From Deinococcus ficus (GTDB taxonomy: Bacteria > Deinococcota > Deinococci > Deinococcales > Deinococcaceae): a stretch of 64,000 bases of DNA. Both the position numbers and the translations under genes were made by a program. The notes below the pieces were generated by a model. The model made no database searches. It was not told the DNA's origin and saw only the letters and a program-made list of their open reading frames with translations. Numbering within the stretch: the stretch's first letter is position 1; each line of letters begins with the position of its first letter. This document shows, piece by piece, positions 11,479-20,448 of this stretch. The stretch is from the NCBI RefSeq assembly GCF_003444775.1, contig NZ_CP021082.1:124001-188000 (forward strand). Reading direction: 5' to 3'.

Positions 11479-12141
11479 TCAGCTGGTGATGCACGCCGCA
11501 ATGCGTTGTGCAGCTTCGACAGGTGGCGCCGCGCCCGTGTCGATCACCAGGGCGCCCGGGTGGGGTTCCAGCATGCCCCGTGCCTCCAGGACCTGCCGGA
11601 GCTGAGCGGGGTCACGGAGTTTCGCCCGATCACGGCGGTCCGGGAGTGCCACCCGGCGCGCGAGTTCCTCCACTTCACACTGCAGCCACACCGGAACGTA
11701 CCGCGCCTGGCGGTCCACCGCCACGGCACGAATCTGCTCTGCCGCCGCCGCTCCCGCCGCATCCCCGGCATGGTGAGCGGTGAAGATCTGGCTCACCTCT
11801 CCGGGGGCCATTCGGGCAGCCTGCAATCCCAGTGCCCACACCTGCGTCCCCAGCGCCTGCAGTTCAGGCGGGATCGGCCGGAGTCCGTCGGCGCCGTACG
11901 GCCGGTACACGGCGTCCCGGAAGAGGTGATTGTCCAGCAGCACCGCCCCGGTCAGGGCGGCCAGGTGGAGTCCGACCGTCCGTTTGCCACTGCCGGGCGG
12001 GCCGATCAGATGAAAGACCGTGGGGGACACCCTTTCAGGATATCGGGCTGAGACCGGCGGCGCCTTGCAGGACCGGTTCGCGCGGTGGTCGGCCCTGAGC
12101 CTTCGAGGTGGCGGGTTGGGGAGCCGGGCAGCTGAAGCCAT
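11479..12141 (-). CDS. P-loop NTPase, small-molecule-kinase-like
   Basis: About 220 residues with a clear Walker A loop (FHLIGPPGSGKRTVGLHLAAL) followed by DNHLFRDAVYRP, the layout of shikimate/gluconate/chloramphenicol-phosphotransferase-type P-loop kinases. VWLQCEVEELARRV is the usual strand after the lid, and LPDRRDRAKLRDP is Arg-rich like a lid segment. ALVIDTGAAPPVEAAQRI closes the fold. Substrate unknown. The start is uncertain: ATG at 12141 has AAAAGGA 12 bases upstream, but homologous sequence begins only near the GTG of VSPTVFHLIG, about 36 codons in. It is divergent from the YhgE/Pip gene and shares the 110-bp promoter region. Confidence 0.7.
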   Translation of the reverse strand: MASAARLPNPPPRRLRADHRANRSCKAPPVSARYPERVSPTVFHLIGPPGSGKRTVGLHLAALTGAVLLDNHLFRDAVYRPYGADGLRPIPPELQALGTQVWALGLQAARMAPGEVSQIFTAHHAGDAAGAAAAEQIRAVAVDRQARYVPVWLQCEVEELARRVALPDRRDRAKLRDPAQLRQVLEARGMLEPHPGALVIDTGAAPPVEAAQRIAACITS

Positions 12142-12177
12142 GTTCCACACCAATCCTTTTTTCTGACTTTCCGTCAC

Positions 12178-12206
12178 TTGACAGATTGACAGTAGGGATC
12201 GATACT
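12178..12206 (+). promoter_or_regulatory. Sigma70-type promoter for the YhgE/Pip gene
   Basis: TTGACA at 12178-12183, 17-base spacer, GATACT at 12201-12206, about 45 bases before the start codon at 12253. The -35 hexamer is perfect and is repeated (TTGACAGATTGACAG), which could also be part of a regulator site. Confidence 0.65.
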
Positions 12207-12252
12207 GCCCTCACTCTGGAAGGCGTCGGCCTTGCCGGAGAGGAGCCCCCAC

Positions 12253-15200
12253 ATGTCCCTGAAGCGTGACTACACCGTCCTGACCCCAGCCGAACGCAGC
12301 CTGTGGCACCACCCCATGATGTGGCTCTCCGCCGCCGCCATCGCCGCCACCCCACTGCTCTACGCCACCGTCTACCTCTCCAGCAGCTACGACCCTTACG
12401 GGAACCTCCAGCATCTGCCCGTCGCCTTCGTGAACCTCGACCAGGGCACCGACTACCGGGGCACGCACTACGAACTCGGCCAGGAAGTCAGCGACACCCT
12501 CCAGGACGACCCCAAGTTCAAGTTCGTGCACTTCGAAACCGAACAGGAAGCGCAGGCCGCCGTGCGGCGCGGCGACGTGTACTTCTCCCTCACCCTCCCT
12601 GCGAACTTCAGCCGGAAATCCCTGGCCGGCAGCAGCAGTGAACACGGCCTGCTGAACCTCTACGTCTCCGAGGGCGCCAATTACTTCGCCAGCCGCGTCG
12701 CCAGCAGTTTCGGGACCACGCTCGCCGAGAACCTCAACAAGACCCTGGGCGAAAACCGCTGGGAAGCCGTGCAGAACTCCCTGGCCGACGTGCAGCAGGG
12801 ATTCAAGGACATCCGCATCGCCACCAGGAAGCTGCGTGATGGGGCCGAGGACCTCCGAACCGGAACCGTCAGGCTGCATGACGGCGCCAGCACCCTGGCC
12901 GGCGGGACGCAGCAGGCCGCCAGCGGCGCGAAGCAGCTCACCGCCGGGGCACGCGACCTCGCCAGCGGCGTGAACCGCCTTACCGACGGCAGCGCCAGGC
13001 TCGGAAGCGGACTGAGGCAGCTGGAGGCTGCCGCACCGGGAACAAGCCAGCTGGCTCCCCTGCAAAGTGGCGCGGCGAAGCTCAAGGACGGCTCGAGGAC
13101 CCTGGCCGGCGGACTGAAGCAACTCACCACCGGGGCCGACCAGCTGGCCGCCGGCACGAAGGCAGCCCACAGTGGCGCGCAGCAGGTGTCTTCCGGCAAC
13201 CAACAGCTGGCGGCTCAGCTCCCCCAGTTACAGACCGGGCTGGGGCAGCTGTCGGACGGAGCCGCTCAGCTTTCGGCCGGCGCGAACCGCGCGAACAGCG
13301 GCGCGCGTCAGGTGGCGCAGGGCAACGCCCAGCTCGCCGCCCAGTTGCCGCAACTGCAGTCCGGGCTGGGACAGCTCGCCGACGGCGCGGCCGAGCTGTC
13401 CAGCGGCGCACAATCGGCCAACCAGGGTGCCCGGCAGCTCGCCCAGGGCAACCAGCAGCTCGCCAGTCAGCTCCCGGACCTTCAAAGCGGCCTGGGGCAA
13501 CTCGCCGGAGGCGCCACTCAACTGGCCAGCGGCGCGAAGGCCGCGAATGCAGGTGCGCAACAGCTGGCCGCAGGCAGCCAGAAGCTCGCCACCCAGCTGC
13601 CGCAACTGCAGGCCGGGCTGAACCAGGCGAAGACCGGGGCCGTCAACCTGGGCAGCGCCGCCGCCCAGCTGGCGGCCGGAGCGCGCCAGCTTGACGACCA
13701 GGTCAAGGGCAATGCGCTGGCGCCCGCCACGCTGAAAACCGGGGCGGCGCAGATCAGTCAGGGCGCGGCTGCCGTGAAAGGCGGCACGGACGCGCTGGTC
13801 AGCGGCCTGACCGACCTGGGGGGCGGCTCCGGAACGGCCGTCACGGGCGCGACGCAGCTCAGTGGCGGCGCTGCCCGCCTGGCCGACGCCACCGCGCAAC
13901 TGGAAACGGGCGCGACCACCCTCGCCGGGAAACTCAAGGAGGCGCAGGCTGGGAGTGCTTCGGCCGTGGCCGGCGCCCGGCAACTCGGGACCGGGGCCAC
14001 CCGGCTGGCCGAGGGGACGGCAAAACTCGAAGCGGGCGCCGGTATCCTCACGAGCAAACTGCGCGAGGCGCAGGCGGGCAGTCAGGCCGCGGTGGACGGG
14101 GCGAAAAGCCTCGCGACCGGCAGCCGGACGCTGGCCGGCGGTACCGCGCAACTTCAGGAGGGCGCAGAGACCCTCGCCGCGAACCTGAAGAAAGCCGAGA
14201 CGGGCGCCGGCACCGCGGCCGCGGGTGCCCGGCAGCTCGCGAGCGGCAGCCAGAAGGTCGCGGGAGGCACCGCGCAGCTCCAGACGGGCAGCGCCACCCT
14301 GGCCCGGAAAACCAGGGAAGCCGCCCAGGGCGCCCAGGCCCTCGCCAGCGGCGCGGCCCAGCTGCAGGGCGGCGTGGACCAGCTGGTGCAGGGCAACCTG
14401 AAGATCAAGGGCGCGCTGGGCACCATCACCGGTCAACTTCCGGCCCAGGAGGACCTGGACCGGCTCGGCAGCGGCGCAAGCACCCTCGCGCAGAAAACCG
14501 GGGACCTCAGCCAGGGCCTCGACCAGCTGAGCAGCGGAGCGGCACAACTGAATCAGGGCTCTGTGTCTTTGCAGGACGGGGCGACAAGACTGCACGACGG
14601 CCTGAGCGAGCTGTATTCCAGACTGCCGGAGGATGTGGAAACCCTCGGCGGTGACCCCGAGGGCCTGAGCGCCAGCGTGCAGACCAACGTGCAGACCTTC
14701 GCCGCCGCTCCGAACAACGGCACGGCCTTCGCGCCGTACTTCATGGCGCTGGCGCTGTGGGTGGGCGTCACCATGACCACCTTCATTTTCCCCTACCAGC
14801 AGCTTCCCCTGAGCGGCCTGCGCACCAGTCAGGTGGCGCGGATGCTGCGCAAGGCAGCGGTGCCCGCCCTGCTGGTCACCGTTCAGGCAATCGGGGTCGT
14901 GGTCGCCGTTCACCTGCTGGGCGTGCACTACCTGCACCCGGCCCAGGTGCTCGCCACCGCCGTGCTGTCCAGCCTGGCGTTCCTGGCGCTGGTGCTGGCC
15001 CTGATCTTCCTGTTCGGTGCGGCGGGGCGGCTGTTCGCGCTGATCCTGCTGATCGTGCAACTCGCCGCGTCCGGCGGCAGCTACCCGGTCGAAACCGCGC
15101 CGCAGGCGTTCCAGGCCATCCACAACTGGGCACCGGTCACGCAGTCCGTATATGCCCTGCGTCACGCCGTCACTGGGGCCTACGAGGGCCAGTACCCCCG

Positions 15201-15354
15201 GCTGATGCTGTACCTGCTGAGCATGGGGGTGGTTGCCGGACTGCTGGGCCTGCTCGGCACGCGACGCTGGGAATTCGTGAAGGACGAGGACTTCAAACCC
15301 CTGGTCTCCAGTCCGATCGTCTCCTCCTTCGAGCACACCGAGCCGCCCGCCTGA
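12253..15354 (+). CDS. YhgE/Pip-family membrane protein with long repeat region
   Basis: 1033-residue protein of the YhgE/Pip family, related to phage-infection protein and to EsaA of type VII secretion systems; members have a long extracytoplasmic region between ABC-2-permease-like membrane parts. One N-terminal membrane segment (about 20-42) precedes the hallmark VAFVNLDQGTDY. Residues about 190-780 are an Ala/Gly/Gln/Leu-rich helical region of GAxxLxxG units, including two arrays of 42-residue repeats. About five membrane segments follow from residue 830 (FAPYFMALALWVGVTMTTFIF onward), ending in a short cytosolic tail. The start at 12253 is fixed by GAGAGGAG 10 bases upstream. Possible roles are export or envelope scaffold; transport activity is unproven for the family. 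Confidence 0.88.
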   Translation: MSLKRDYTVLTPAERSLWHHPMMWLSAAAIAATPLLYATVYLSSSYDPYGNLQHLPVAFVNLDQGTDYRGTHYELGQEVSDTLQDDPKFKFVHFETEQEAQAAVRRGDVYFSLTLPANFSRKSLAGSSSEHGLLNLYVSEGANYFASRVASSFGTTLAENLNKTLGENRWEAVQNSLADVQQGFKDIRIATRKLRDGAEDLRTGTVRLHDGASTLAGGTQQAASGAKQLTAGARDLASGVNRLTDGSARLGSGLRQLEAAAPGTSQLAPLQSGAAKLKDGSRTLAGGLKQLTTGADQLAAGTKAAHSGAQQVSSGNQQLAAQLPQLQTGLGQLSDGAAQLSAGANRANSGARQVAQGNAQLAAQLPQLQSGLGQLADGAAELSSGAQSANQGARQLAQGNQQLASQLPDLQSGLGQLAGGATQLASGAKAANAGAQQLAAGSQKLATQLPQLQAGLNQAKTGAVNLGSAAAQLAAGARQLDDQVKGNALAPATLKTGAAQISQGAAAVKGGTDALVSGLTDLGGGSGTAVTGATQLSGGAARLADATAQLETGATTLAGKLKEAQAGSASAVAGARQLGTGATRLAEGTAKLEAGAGILTSKLREAQAGSQAAVDGAKSLATGSRTLAGGTAQLQEGAETLAANLKKAETGAGTAAAGARQLASGSQKVAGGTAQLQTGSATLARKTREAAQGAQALASGAAQLQGGVDQLVQGNLKIKGALGTITGQLPAQEDLDRLGSGASTLAQKTGDLSQGLDQLSSGAAQLNQGSVSLQDGATRLHDGLSELYSRLPEDVETLGGDPEGLSASVQTNVQTFAAAPNNGTAFAPYFMALALWVGVTMTTFIFPYQQLPLSGLRTSQVARMLRKAAVPALLVTVQAIGVVVAVHLLGVHYLHPAQVLATAVLSSLAFLALVLALIFLFGAAGRLFALILLIVQLAASGGSYPVETAPQAFQAIHNWAPVTQSVYALRHAVTGAYEGQYPRLMLYLLSMGVVAGLLGLLGTRRWEFVKDEDFKPLVSSPIVSSFEHTEPPA
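13195..13572 (+). repeat. Three tandem 126-bp coding repeats, array 1
   Basis: Units at 13195, 13321 and 13447, each exactly 126 bp (42 residues, six heptads), plus a partial fourth unit from 13573. Each starts G-N/S-x-x-L-A and contains QLPxLQxGLGQL. Confidence 0.9.
13948..14325 (+). repeat. Three tandem 126-bp coding repeats, array 2
   Basis: Units at 13948, 14074 and 14200, again 42 residues each, with a different consensus: A/T-G-S/A ... GA(R/K)xL ... GGTAxLxxGAxxLxxxxxEA. Confidence 0.85.
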
Positions 15355-15380
15355 ACCCTTTGAACCCTTGCGGAAAGGAA

Positions 15381-15398
15381 GGGGCACTTCGGTGCCCC
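15381..15398 (+). terminator. Hairpin after the YhgE/Pip gene
   Basis: GGGGCAC-TTCG-GTGCCCC, a 7-bp GC-rich stem with a UUCG tetraloop 26 bases after the stop codon. The following T run is weak (TGATTGGT), so termination may be partial. Confidence 0.65.
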
Positions 15399-15866
15399 TG
15401 ATTGGTCATGAAGGCACGCGACGTTGCCCCGGACCTCCAGGCGCCTGGCCTGGTCGGGCCGCCGGTGATGGTGTCCGCCTGGCTTCGAGCAGGCGTGCGG
15501 CGGGCCTCCTGACAAGGGCTGACGACGGCCCCGCCCCCTCGTCAGCTCGGAACCCTGCTTTACAGCCCTCCGGAACGAAGGGGGAGAGGACCATCATCCC
15601 GGCAGGGATGCGGTGATCGCCCCGGCTTCCCGCGGCGGTTCTGGCCCTGTGCCGTCCCAGTACCGGGCGGGCATTCGCCGGACCGGACGGGAGCGAATCG
15701 GAACCTTCCGAGTGCCGTTCTGGTGGGCGGCTTCACCGGGCTCGGCTCCGATGGTCCCGGTTCACCCGCCGCGTGGCCAGCATATTCTGAACGTGCTTCC
15801 TTCCCGCCTGCAGCCCAGCGCCGCGTGCAACGTGGGCGTGGAGGTCACGCGCGGTCGGGACAGGCG
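15399..15866. other. Intergenic between convergent genes, no supported gene
   Basis: About 470 bases between the YhgE/Pip terminator and the 3' end of the glycosyltransferase gene. No domain, RNA or repeat recognised. Confidence 0.5.
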
Positions 15867-17174
15867 CTAGCGCCGGACGCCGGAGACCGCGGAGCTGGCG
15901 CGGGGACCCAGTGCCCGTCCGAACTGCTCGACGGCGCGGACGGCCTGGGCAGGGCCGTCCTCCTGGCGAAGGTGCTGACCGAGTTGCGCGGCATTCCTCC
16001 GGAGCTGCTCATCGCTGGTGACGGCTTCGATGATCCGGGAGAGCCGGTCGGCCGTCAGCGTGCGGCGGGGGGCCGGAGCGGGGCCGACCCCGAGCTCGTG
16101 CACCCTGCGTCCCCAATACGGCTGGTCCCCGAAGAAGGGCACCACGGCGCCCGGCACGCCGGCCCTCAGCCCGGCCGCGGTGGTGCCGGCCCCCCCGTGG
16201 TGAATGACGCCGGCCATGCGGGGAAACAACCAGGTGTGCGCGACCGGGCCGCTCACGAAGGCGCCTTCCGGGGCTCCGCCGTTCAGGATGCCGCCCCAGC
16301 CGCTCAGGAGCACGGCGCGCTGCCCGGTGCGGCGCAGGGCCGTCAGGACGAGCTCCGCCGTCTGCGCCGGGTCAGTGTTACCCATGCTGCCGAACCCGAT
16401 GGAGACCGGGGGCGGTCCCTCGTCCAGAAAGGCCTGCAGGGCGCCGGGCGGTTGGTAGTCCGGCGCGTGATCCAGCGTCCAGAACCCGGTCAGGTGAACG
16501 TGGGCCGGCCAGTCACCCGGGCGGCGCAGCACGCGGGGGCTGATGCCGTACAGCACCGGGGGGGTGACGTGCCCTTTCCAGCCGGTGGAGCCCGTCAATG
16601 GGGCAGGGGGAAGATTCAGGACGGCGTGTCGGGCCACGGCGTCGGCCCGGCGGTAGCCCTGGCACATCGCCTGCCGGAAGGCATGGTGGGTGAGAAGGTT
16701 GACCCCGCCCCCCAGGCGACCCAGCCAGGCCGGCACCAGAGGCGCGGGAAATTCGCGGGTGGGGGTGAACGGCACGACGTGCGCCTCGATCACTGGAATG
16801 CGGAGGTGCTCTGAAAGCGCCCTGGCCTGGTGAAGTCCTCCGATGCCGCAGGCCAGCAGGTCGCGGTCGTGCAGGGCGGCCAGGGCGGTGCGCAGCCAGC
16901 CGACGGCGTACTCCTGAATCAGGCGGCTGGTGTAGGCGTTGATTTTCAGAAAGTTGCCCCGGCGCAGCAGTTCGCGCAGTTCAGGGGACTGCATGGCCTC
17001 CTGCACGTTGCCTTGCACCTCGGTCACGTCGATTCCGAGCTTCCGCCCGGTGATGGCGTAGCCGTGGTGGGTGACGAGCTTCACGTCGTGGCCGGCCCGA
17101 ACGAGGGCCGCGCCGAGCGCGAGGTAGGGCTGCACGTCGCCCTGGGTGCCGAAGGCCAGCATCCCGACCTTCAT
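15867..17174 (-). CDS. GT1-family (UGT-like) glycosyltransferase
   Basis: 435-residue GT-B fold enzyme of the UGT/macrolide-glycosyltransferase type, which moves a sugar from a nucleotide donor to a lipophilic acceptor. The N-terminal half begins MKVGMLAFGTQGDVQPYLALGAAL, as in sterol and rhamnolipid-type GT1 enzymes. The C-terminal donor site has PPPVSIGFGSMGN, the HHGGAGTTAAGLRAGVP loop and FFGDQPYWGRRV. The acceptor is unknown; macrolides, carotenoids or a lipid are possible. Its ATG overlaps the stop of the upstream TetR gene (ATGA), so the pair is one operon with translational coupling and the glycosyltransferase is probably derepressed by the TetR ligand. Confidence 0.9.
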   Translation of the reverse strand: MKVGMLAFGTQGDVQPYLALGAALVRAGHDVKLVTHHGYAITGRKLGIDVTEVQGNVQEAMQSPELRELLRRGNFLKINAYTSRLIQEYAVGWLRTALAALHDRDLLACGIGGLHQARALSEHLRIPVIEAHVVPFTPTREFPAPLVPAWLGRLGGGVNLLTHHAFRQAMCQGYRRADAVARHAVLNLPPAPLTGSTGWKGHVTPPVLYGISPRVLRRPGDWPAHVHLTGFWTLDHAPDYQPPGALQAFLDEGPPPVSIGFGSMGNTDPAQTAELVLTALRRTGQRAVLLSGWGGILNGGAPEGAFVSGPVAHTWLFPRMAGVIHHGGAGTTAAGLRAGVPGAVVPFFGDQPYWGRRVHELGVGPAPAPRRTLTADRLSRIIEAVTSDEQLRRNAAQLGQHLRQEDGPAQAVRAVEQFGRALGPRASSAVSGVRR

Positions 17175-17755
17175 GCCAGTCCCCCCACGAGCAGATCGGC
17201 CAGGCGGTCCGGGAGCACGGCCCAGGTCTCCTGGAGCTCTTCGTCTCCCAGGGCGGCCTGGAGGAGCAGACCCAGCACCAGGCTGGACAGCAGCCGGACG
17301 GTGTCCTCGGGGTCGGCCCGCAGGTCGCCGCGGCGGCGCAGCACCTCAACCGTCCCGGCCAGCATGGGGGTCAGCAGTCCGGTCCGGAAGGCGGAGGCGA
17401 GGTCGCGGTTGATCAGGGCCTCGGACAGCACCACGCGCACGAGTTCGTAATTCTCACCTCTGAGCGACTGCAGGGGCTGGTCAAGCATTTCCCGCAGGAG
17501 CTCTCGCAGGTGCAGTCCGGTGAGGGCGGCCGGGTTGAGGGCCGGCTCCGCCGCCTCGGTCATCTGGGTGAACAGGCCCAGCAGCAGGGCGTACTTGTTC
17601 TGGAAGTGGTTGTAGATCGTGCCGTCGGCCACCCCGGCGGCCCGGGCGACGTCCCGGACGGTGGTGGCGTGGTAGCCCTTTTCGGCGAAAGTGCGTGCGG
17701 CGGCGTTGAGAATGTGTGTCCTTTTCGTGGTGGTGAGTTTGTCCTGCAGGGTCAT
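17171..17755 (-). CDS. TetR-family transcriptional repressor
   Basis: 194 residues. The N-terminal 55 residues are a standard TetR helix-turn-helix: RTHILNAAARTFAEKGYHATTVRDVARAAGVADGTIYNHFQNK. The remaining helices form the ligand-binding and dimerisation part. First gene of a two-gene operon with the glycosyltransferase (4-base overlap). GGAG lies 8-11 bases before the start. Two copies of a 14-bp palindrome sit 20-55 bases upstream, so it probably represses itself, the glycosyltransferase, and possibly the divergent GGDEF-EAL gene. The inducer is unknown. Confidence 0.93.
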   Translation of the reverse strand: MTLQDKLTTTKRTHILNAAARTFAEKGYHATTVRDVARAAGVADGTIYNHFQNKYALLLGLFTQMTEAAEPALNPAALTGLHLRELLREMLDQPLQSLRGENYELVRVVLSEALINRDLASAFRTGLLTPMLAGTVEVLRRRGDLRADPEDTVRLLSSLVLGLLLQAALGDEELQETWAVLPDRLADLLVGGLA

Positions 17756-17775
17756 AGAGGGTCTCCGGGCGAAAG

Positions 17776-17809
17776 TGAATGGTCATTCAGTTGAATGAAT
17801 GGTCATTCA
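17776..17809. promoter_or_regulatory. Tandem TetR operators
   Basis: Two identical TGAATGGTCATTCA palindromes at 17776-17789 and 17796-17809 (6-bp arms, 2-base centre), 20 bp centre to centre, so on nearly the same helix face. They lie between the divergent tetR-like gene (start 17755) and the GGDEF-EAL gene (start 17832), the typical place for an autoregulated TetR operator. Confidence 0.8.
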
Positions 17810-17831
17810 TACCCTAACACGACGCTCCAGG

Positions 17832-20312
17832 ATGACCTCCCCCCCCGAGCCGCCCTACTCATGGCTTCCCCATGTCAGCCTGGGTGATCTATCGTCCGGT
17901 GTGCTGCAAAACTCCAGGTTCCCCGCGGAACCCTCTTCTCCCTGGCAAGCGAGGCTGGACGCAGCGGAACGCCGCATTCCCACCGATTCCCTGCAGGCGA
18001 CCGTTCTGCTCCAGGGCATCTACCAGTTTGTGCAGGAGCAGGAAGACCTGCGCGGCCAGGCCCGCTCGCTGACACTGCTTGGAGGCGCGTTCCTCACCCG
18101 CGGAGACCTCCCGGCGGCCCGGGAGGCCTTCACTCAAAGCCGCGACACTGCCCTGAACGTCGGTGACGGCATTACGGAGGCCCGGGCCCTGAACGGCCTG
18201 GGCCTCGTCGCCCGTGCGCACGGCCAGTACGGGGAGGCGATGGAGCATCACCTCGCCAGCCTGCACCTCGCCCAGGCGCACGAGGATGACGCCGGGCAGG
18301 CCCGCACGCTCGGGAACATCGGGGCGATCCAGTCGGACCTCGGGGATCACGAACTGGCGCTGCAGACGTTCCGCGAGATGCGCCTGCTGGCCCAGCGGGC
18401 CGGTCATGTGACCCTGCAGTCCGCCGCGGGCGTCAACGTCGTGTTCGCCCTGCACGAACTCGGCCGGCACGAGGAGGTCCTGGAAACCGCCTCGGCCTAC
18501 CTGCCCTTCATCCAGGCCCAGGGCCTGACCCAGCATGAACTGGTGCTGCAGGTCAACGTCATGGCCAGCCTGACCGCCACGGGCCGCGCGGCTCGGGCCG
18601 CCCTCCTCGGGGACCACGTGCTGGCACTCGCGGAGCAGTCTGCCACCCGCGAGCAGTTGACGCACTGCCGCCTCACCCACGGGCACGCCCTGCTGGAGAG
18701 CGGTCAGCTGGACGTGGCGGAGGCGCTGCTCGAGCAGGCGCTCGCGGCCGCGCGCAGTGACCGCCGCGCCCCGCAGGAGCGCCTCGCCCTCGGCCACCTC
18801 AGTGATCTGCACGCCCGGCGGGGGGAGTGGGAGCGGGCCTACACGCTCGTCAAGGAAGCGCAGGCGCTGGACGACACGCGGCGCGTGCAGGACTTTGACC
18901 GCAGGGCCCGGGTGCTCAGCGTGCAGCTGCACAGCGAGATGCTCGCCCGGGACGCGCGGGCAGAACAGGATCAGAGCGCGGCGTATGCGCGAATGGCGGA
19001 AGAATTCACCACGGCGCAACAGCACCTCACCGACCAGGCCCGCCTGGACCTCCTGACGGGCCTGCCGGGCCGCGCACAGTTCCAGGCGGAACTCGACCGC
19101 CGCCTTGGCGAGGCGGGGGGCACGCCCCTCGCCGTGCTGTTCATCGACCTGGACCACTTCAAGGCCGTGAACGACGCCCTCGGCCATGACGTCGGGGACC
19201 GCCTGCTGCAGCAGGTCGCCCGCCGCCTGCAGGCCGCGGTGCCCGGCAGCGGGATGGTGGCCCGCACGGGCGGCGACGAATTCACCGTGACCCTTGGGGA
19301 GCTGAGTGACCCCAGGGCCGCCGAACGTCTCTCCCAACTCCTGTTGACCAGCCTGGCCGCGCCCTTCGACGTGGACGGGCACACCCTTCACGTCACCGCC
19401 TCGATCGGTGTGGCCCTCGCCCCGCGGGACGGCCAGGACGTGACCGCCCTGCAGAAGCACACCGACATCGCCATGTACCGTGCCAAGCAGGCCGGACGGA
19501 ACAGCGTCCGGACGTACGAGCCGAGCATGGGGAGCGAAACCGCGCAGCGCCTGGCCCTGGAGCGGGACCTGCGCGCCGCGCTGGCCACGGGTGAGCTCCT
19601 CGTGCACTACCAGCCGGTGTTCGGGGCCGTGAGTGGGCAGCCCCACGGGTGCGAGGCCCTGGTCCGCTGGGCCCGTCCCGAGCAGGGATTGATCCCACCG
19701 GGGCAGTTCATCCCGGTGGCGGAGGAATCGGGGCTTATCGTGCCGCTCGGCACGTGGGTGCTGCGCGAGGCGTGCCGTCAGGCCGCCGAATGGCAGACCG
19801 GGGACAGGGCCGTGGAGATGAGTGTGAACGTCAGTGCGCGGCAGTTCGAGCAGCCGGACTTCCTGACCATCGTCCGGGACGCCCTGGCAGAAAGCGGCCT
19901 GGACCCGCGCCTGCTCATCCTGGAACTCACCGAAAGCGTCGTGCTGCGCAACCCGGACGCCGCCATCACGCTGCTCAAGGACCTGCGGGACCTGGGCGTG
20001 CGCCTGGCGCTGGACGACTTCGGCACCGGGTACAGCAGCCTGAGCCTGCTGCGGTCACTTCCCATCGACACGCTGAAAATCGACCGCTCGTTCGTCCAGG
20101 GCGACCGTGCCGAGGTGATGGTGGGCGCGATCGTCTCCCTCGCGCACGCCTTCGGCCTCCACGTCGTCGCCGAGGGGGTGGAGACCGCAGCGCAACTCGA
20201 CCTTGTTCAGTCGCTGAACTGCGACGGGGTGCAGGGCTACCTGCTCGCCCGTCCATCCCCGGCCAGTGAGGCGCGGCTCATCCTGAGCGGCTCGCCGGAC
20301 CCGGCCCGTTAG
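17832..20312 (+). CDS. TPR-GGDEF-EAL cyclic-di-GMP enzyme
   Basis: 826-residue cytosolic protein. Residues about 40-385 are TPR repeats (e.g. LNGLGLVARAHGQYGEAMEHHLASLHLAQ), then a short coiled coil, a GGDEF domain (about 400-560; LTGLPGRAQF, DLDHFKAVND, intact RTGGDEF near 478) and an EAL domain (about 570-820; intact CEALVRW near 606, LTESVVLRN, DDFGTGYSSL, IDTLKIDRSFV). Both catalytic motifs are intact, so it could make and break cyclic di-GMP, with the TPRs choosing a partner. The ATG at 17832 was chosen; an upstream in-frame GTG at 17799 lies inside the TetR operators. TACCCT at 17811 may be its -10 element. No membrane segment. Confidence 0.9.
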   Translation: MTSPPEPPYSWLPHVSLGDLSSGVLQNSRFPAEPSSPWQARLDAAERRIPTDSLQATVLLQGIYQFVQEQEDLRGQARSLTLLGGAFLTRGDLPAAREAFTQSRDTALNVGDGITEARALNGLGLVARAHGQYGEAMEHHLASLHLAQAHEDDAGQARTLGNIGAIQSDLGDHELALQTFREMRLLAQRAGHVTLQSAAGVNVVFALHELGRHEEVLETASAYLPFIQAQGLTQHELVLQVNVMASLTATGRAARAALLGDHVLALAEQSATREQLTHCRLTHGHALLESGQLDVAEALLEQALAAARSDRRAPQERLALGHLSDLHARRGEWERAYTLVKEAQALDDTRRVQDFDRRARVLSVQLHSEMLARDARAEQDQSAAYARMAEEFTTAQQHLTDQARLDLLTGLPGRAQFQAELDRRLGEAGGTPLAVLFIDLDHFKAVNDALGHDVGDRLLQQVARRLQAAVPGSGMVARTGGDEFTVTLGELSDPRAAERLSQLLLTSLAAPFDVDGHTLHVTASIGVALAPRDGQDVTALQKHTDIAMYRAKQAGRNSVRTYEPSMGSETAQRLALERDLRAALATGELLVHYQPVFGAVSGQPHGCEALVRWARPEQGLIPPGQFIPVAEESGLIVPLGTWVLREACRQAAEWQTGDRAVEMSVNVSARQFEQPDFLTIVRDALAESGLDPRLLILELTESVVLRNPDAAITLLKDLRDLGVRLALDDFGTGYSSLSLLRSLPIDTLKIDRSFVQGDRAEVMVGAIVSLAHAFGLHVVAEGVETAAQLDLVQSLNCDGVQGYLLARPSPASEARLILSGSPDPAR

Positions 20313-20448
20313 TCACCCAGACGACGCCGGAACGCCCAGGTGAACACGCTCCTCTTCCAGGGCCTGATCGTGGAGAGGCCCGGGGCTCTTCCCCACGCTG
20401 TTCTGTCTACCCGACCCGCTCACAGTCCCCGGCAGTGTTGACACCGCT

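Noticed and set aside
15723..16814. 363-codon plus-strand frame opposite the glycosyltransferase
   Set aside because: Mirror frame without domain; the minus strand has the GT1 donor motif.
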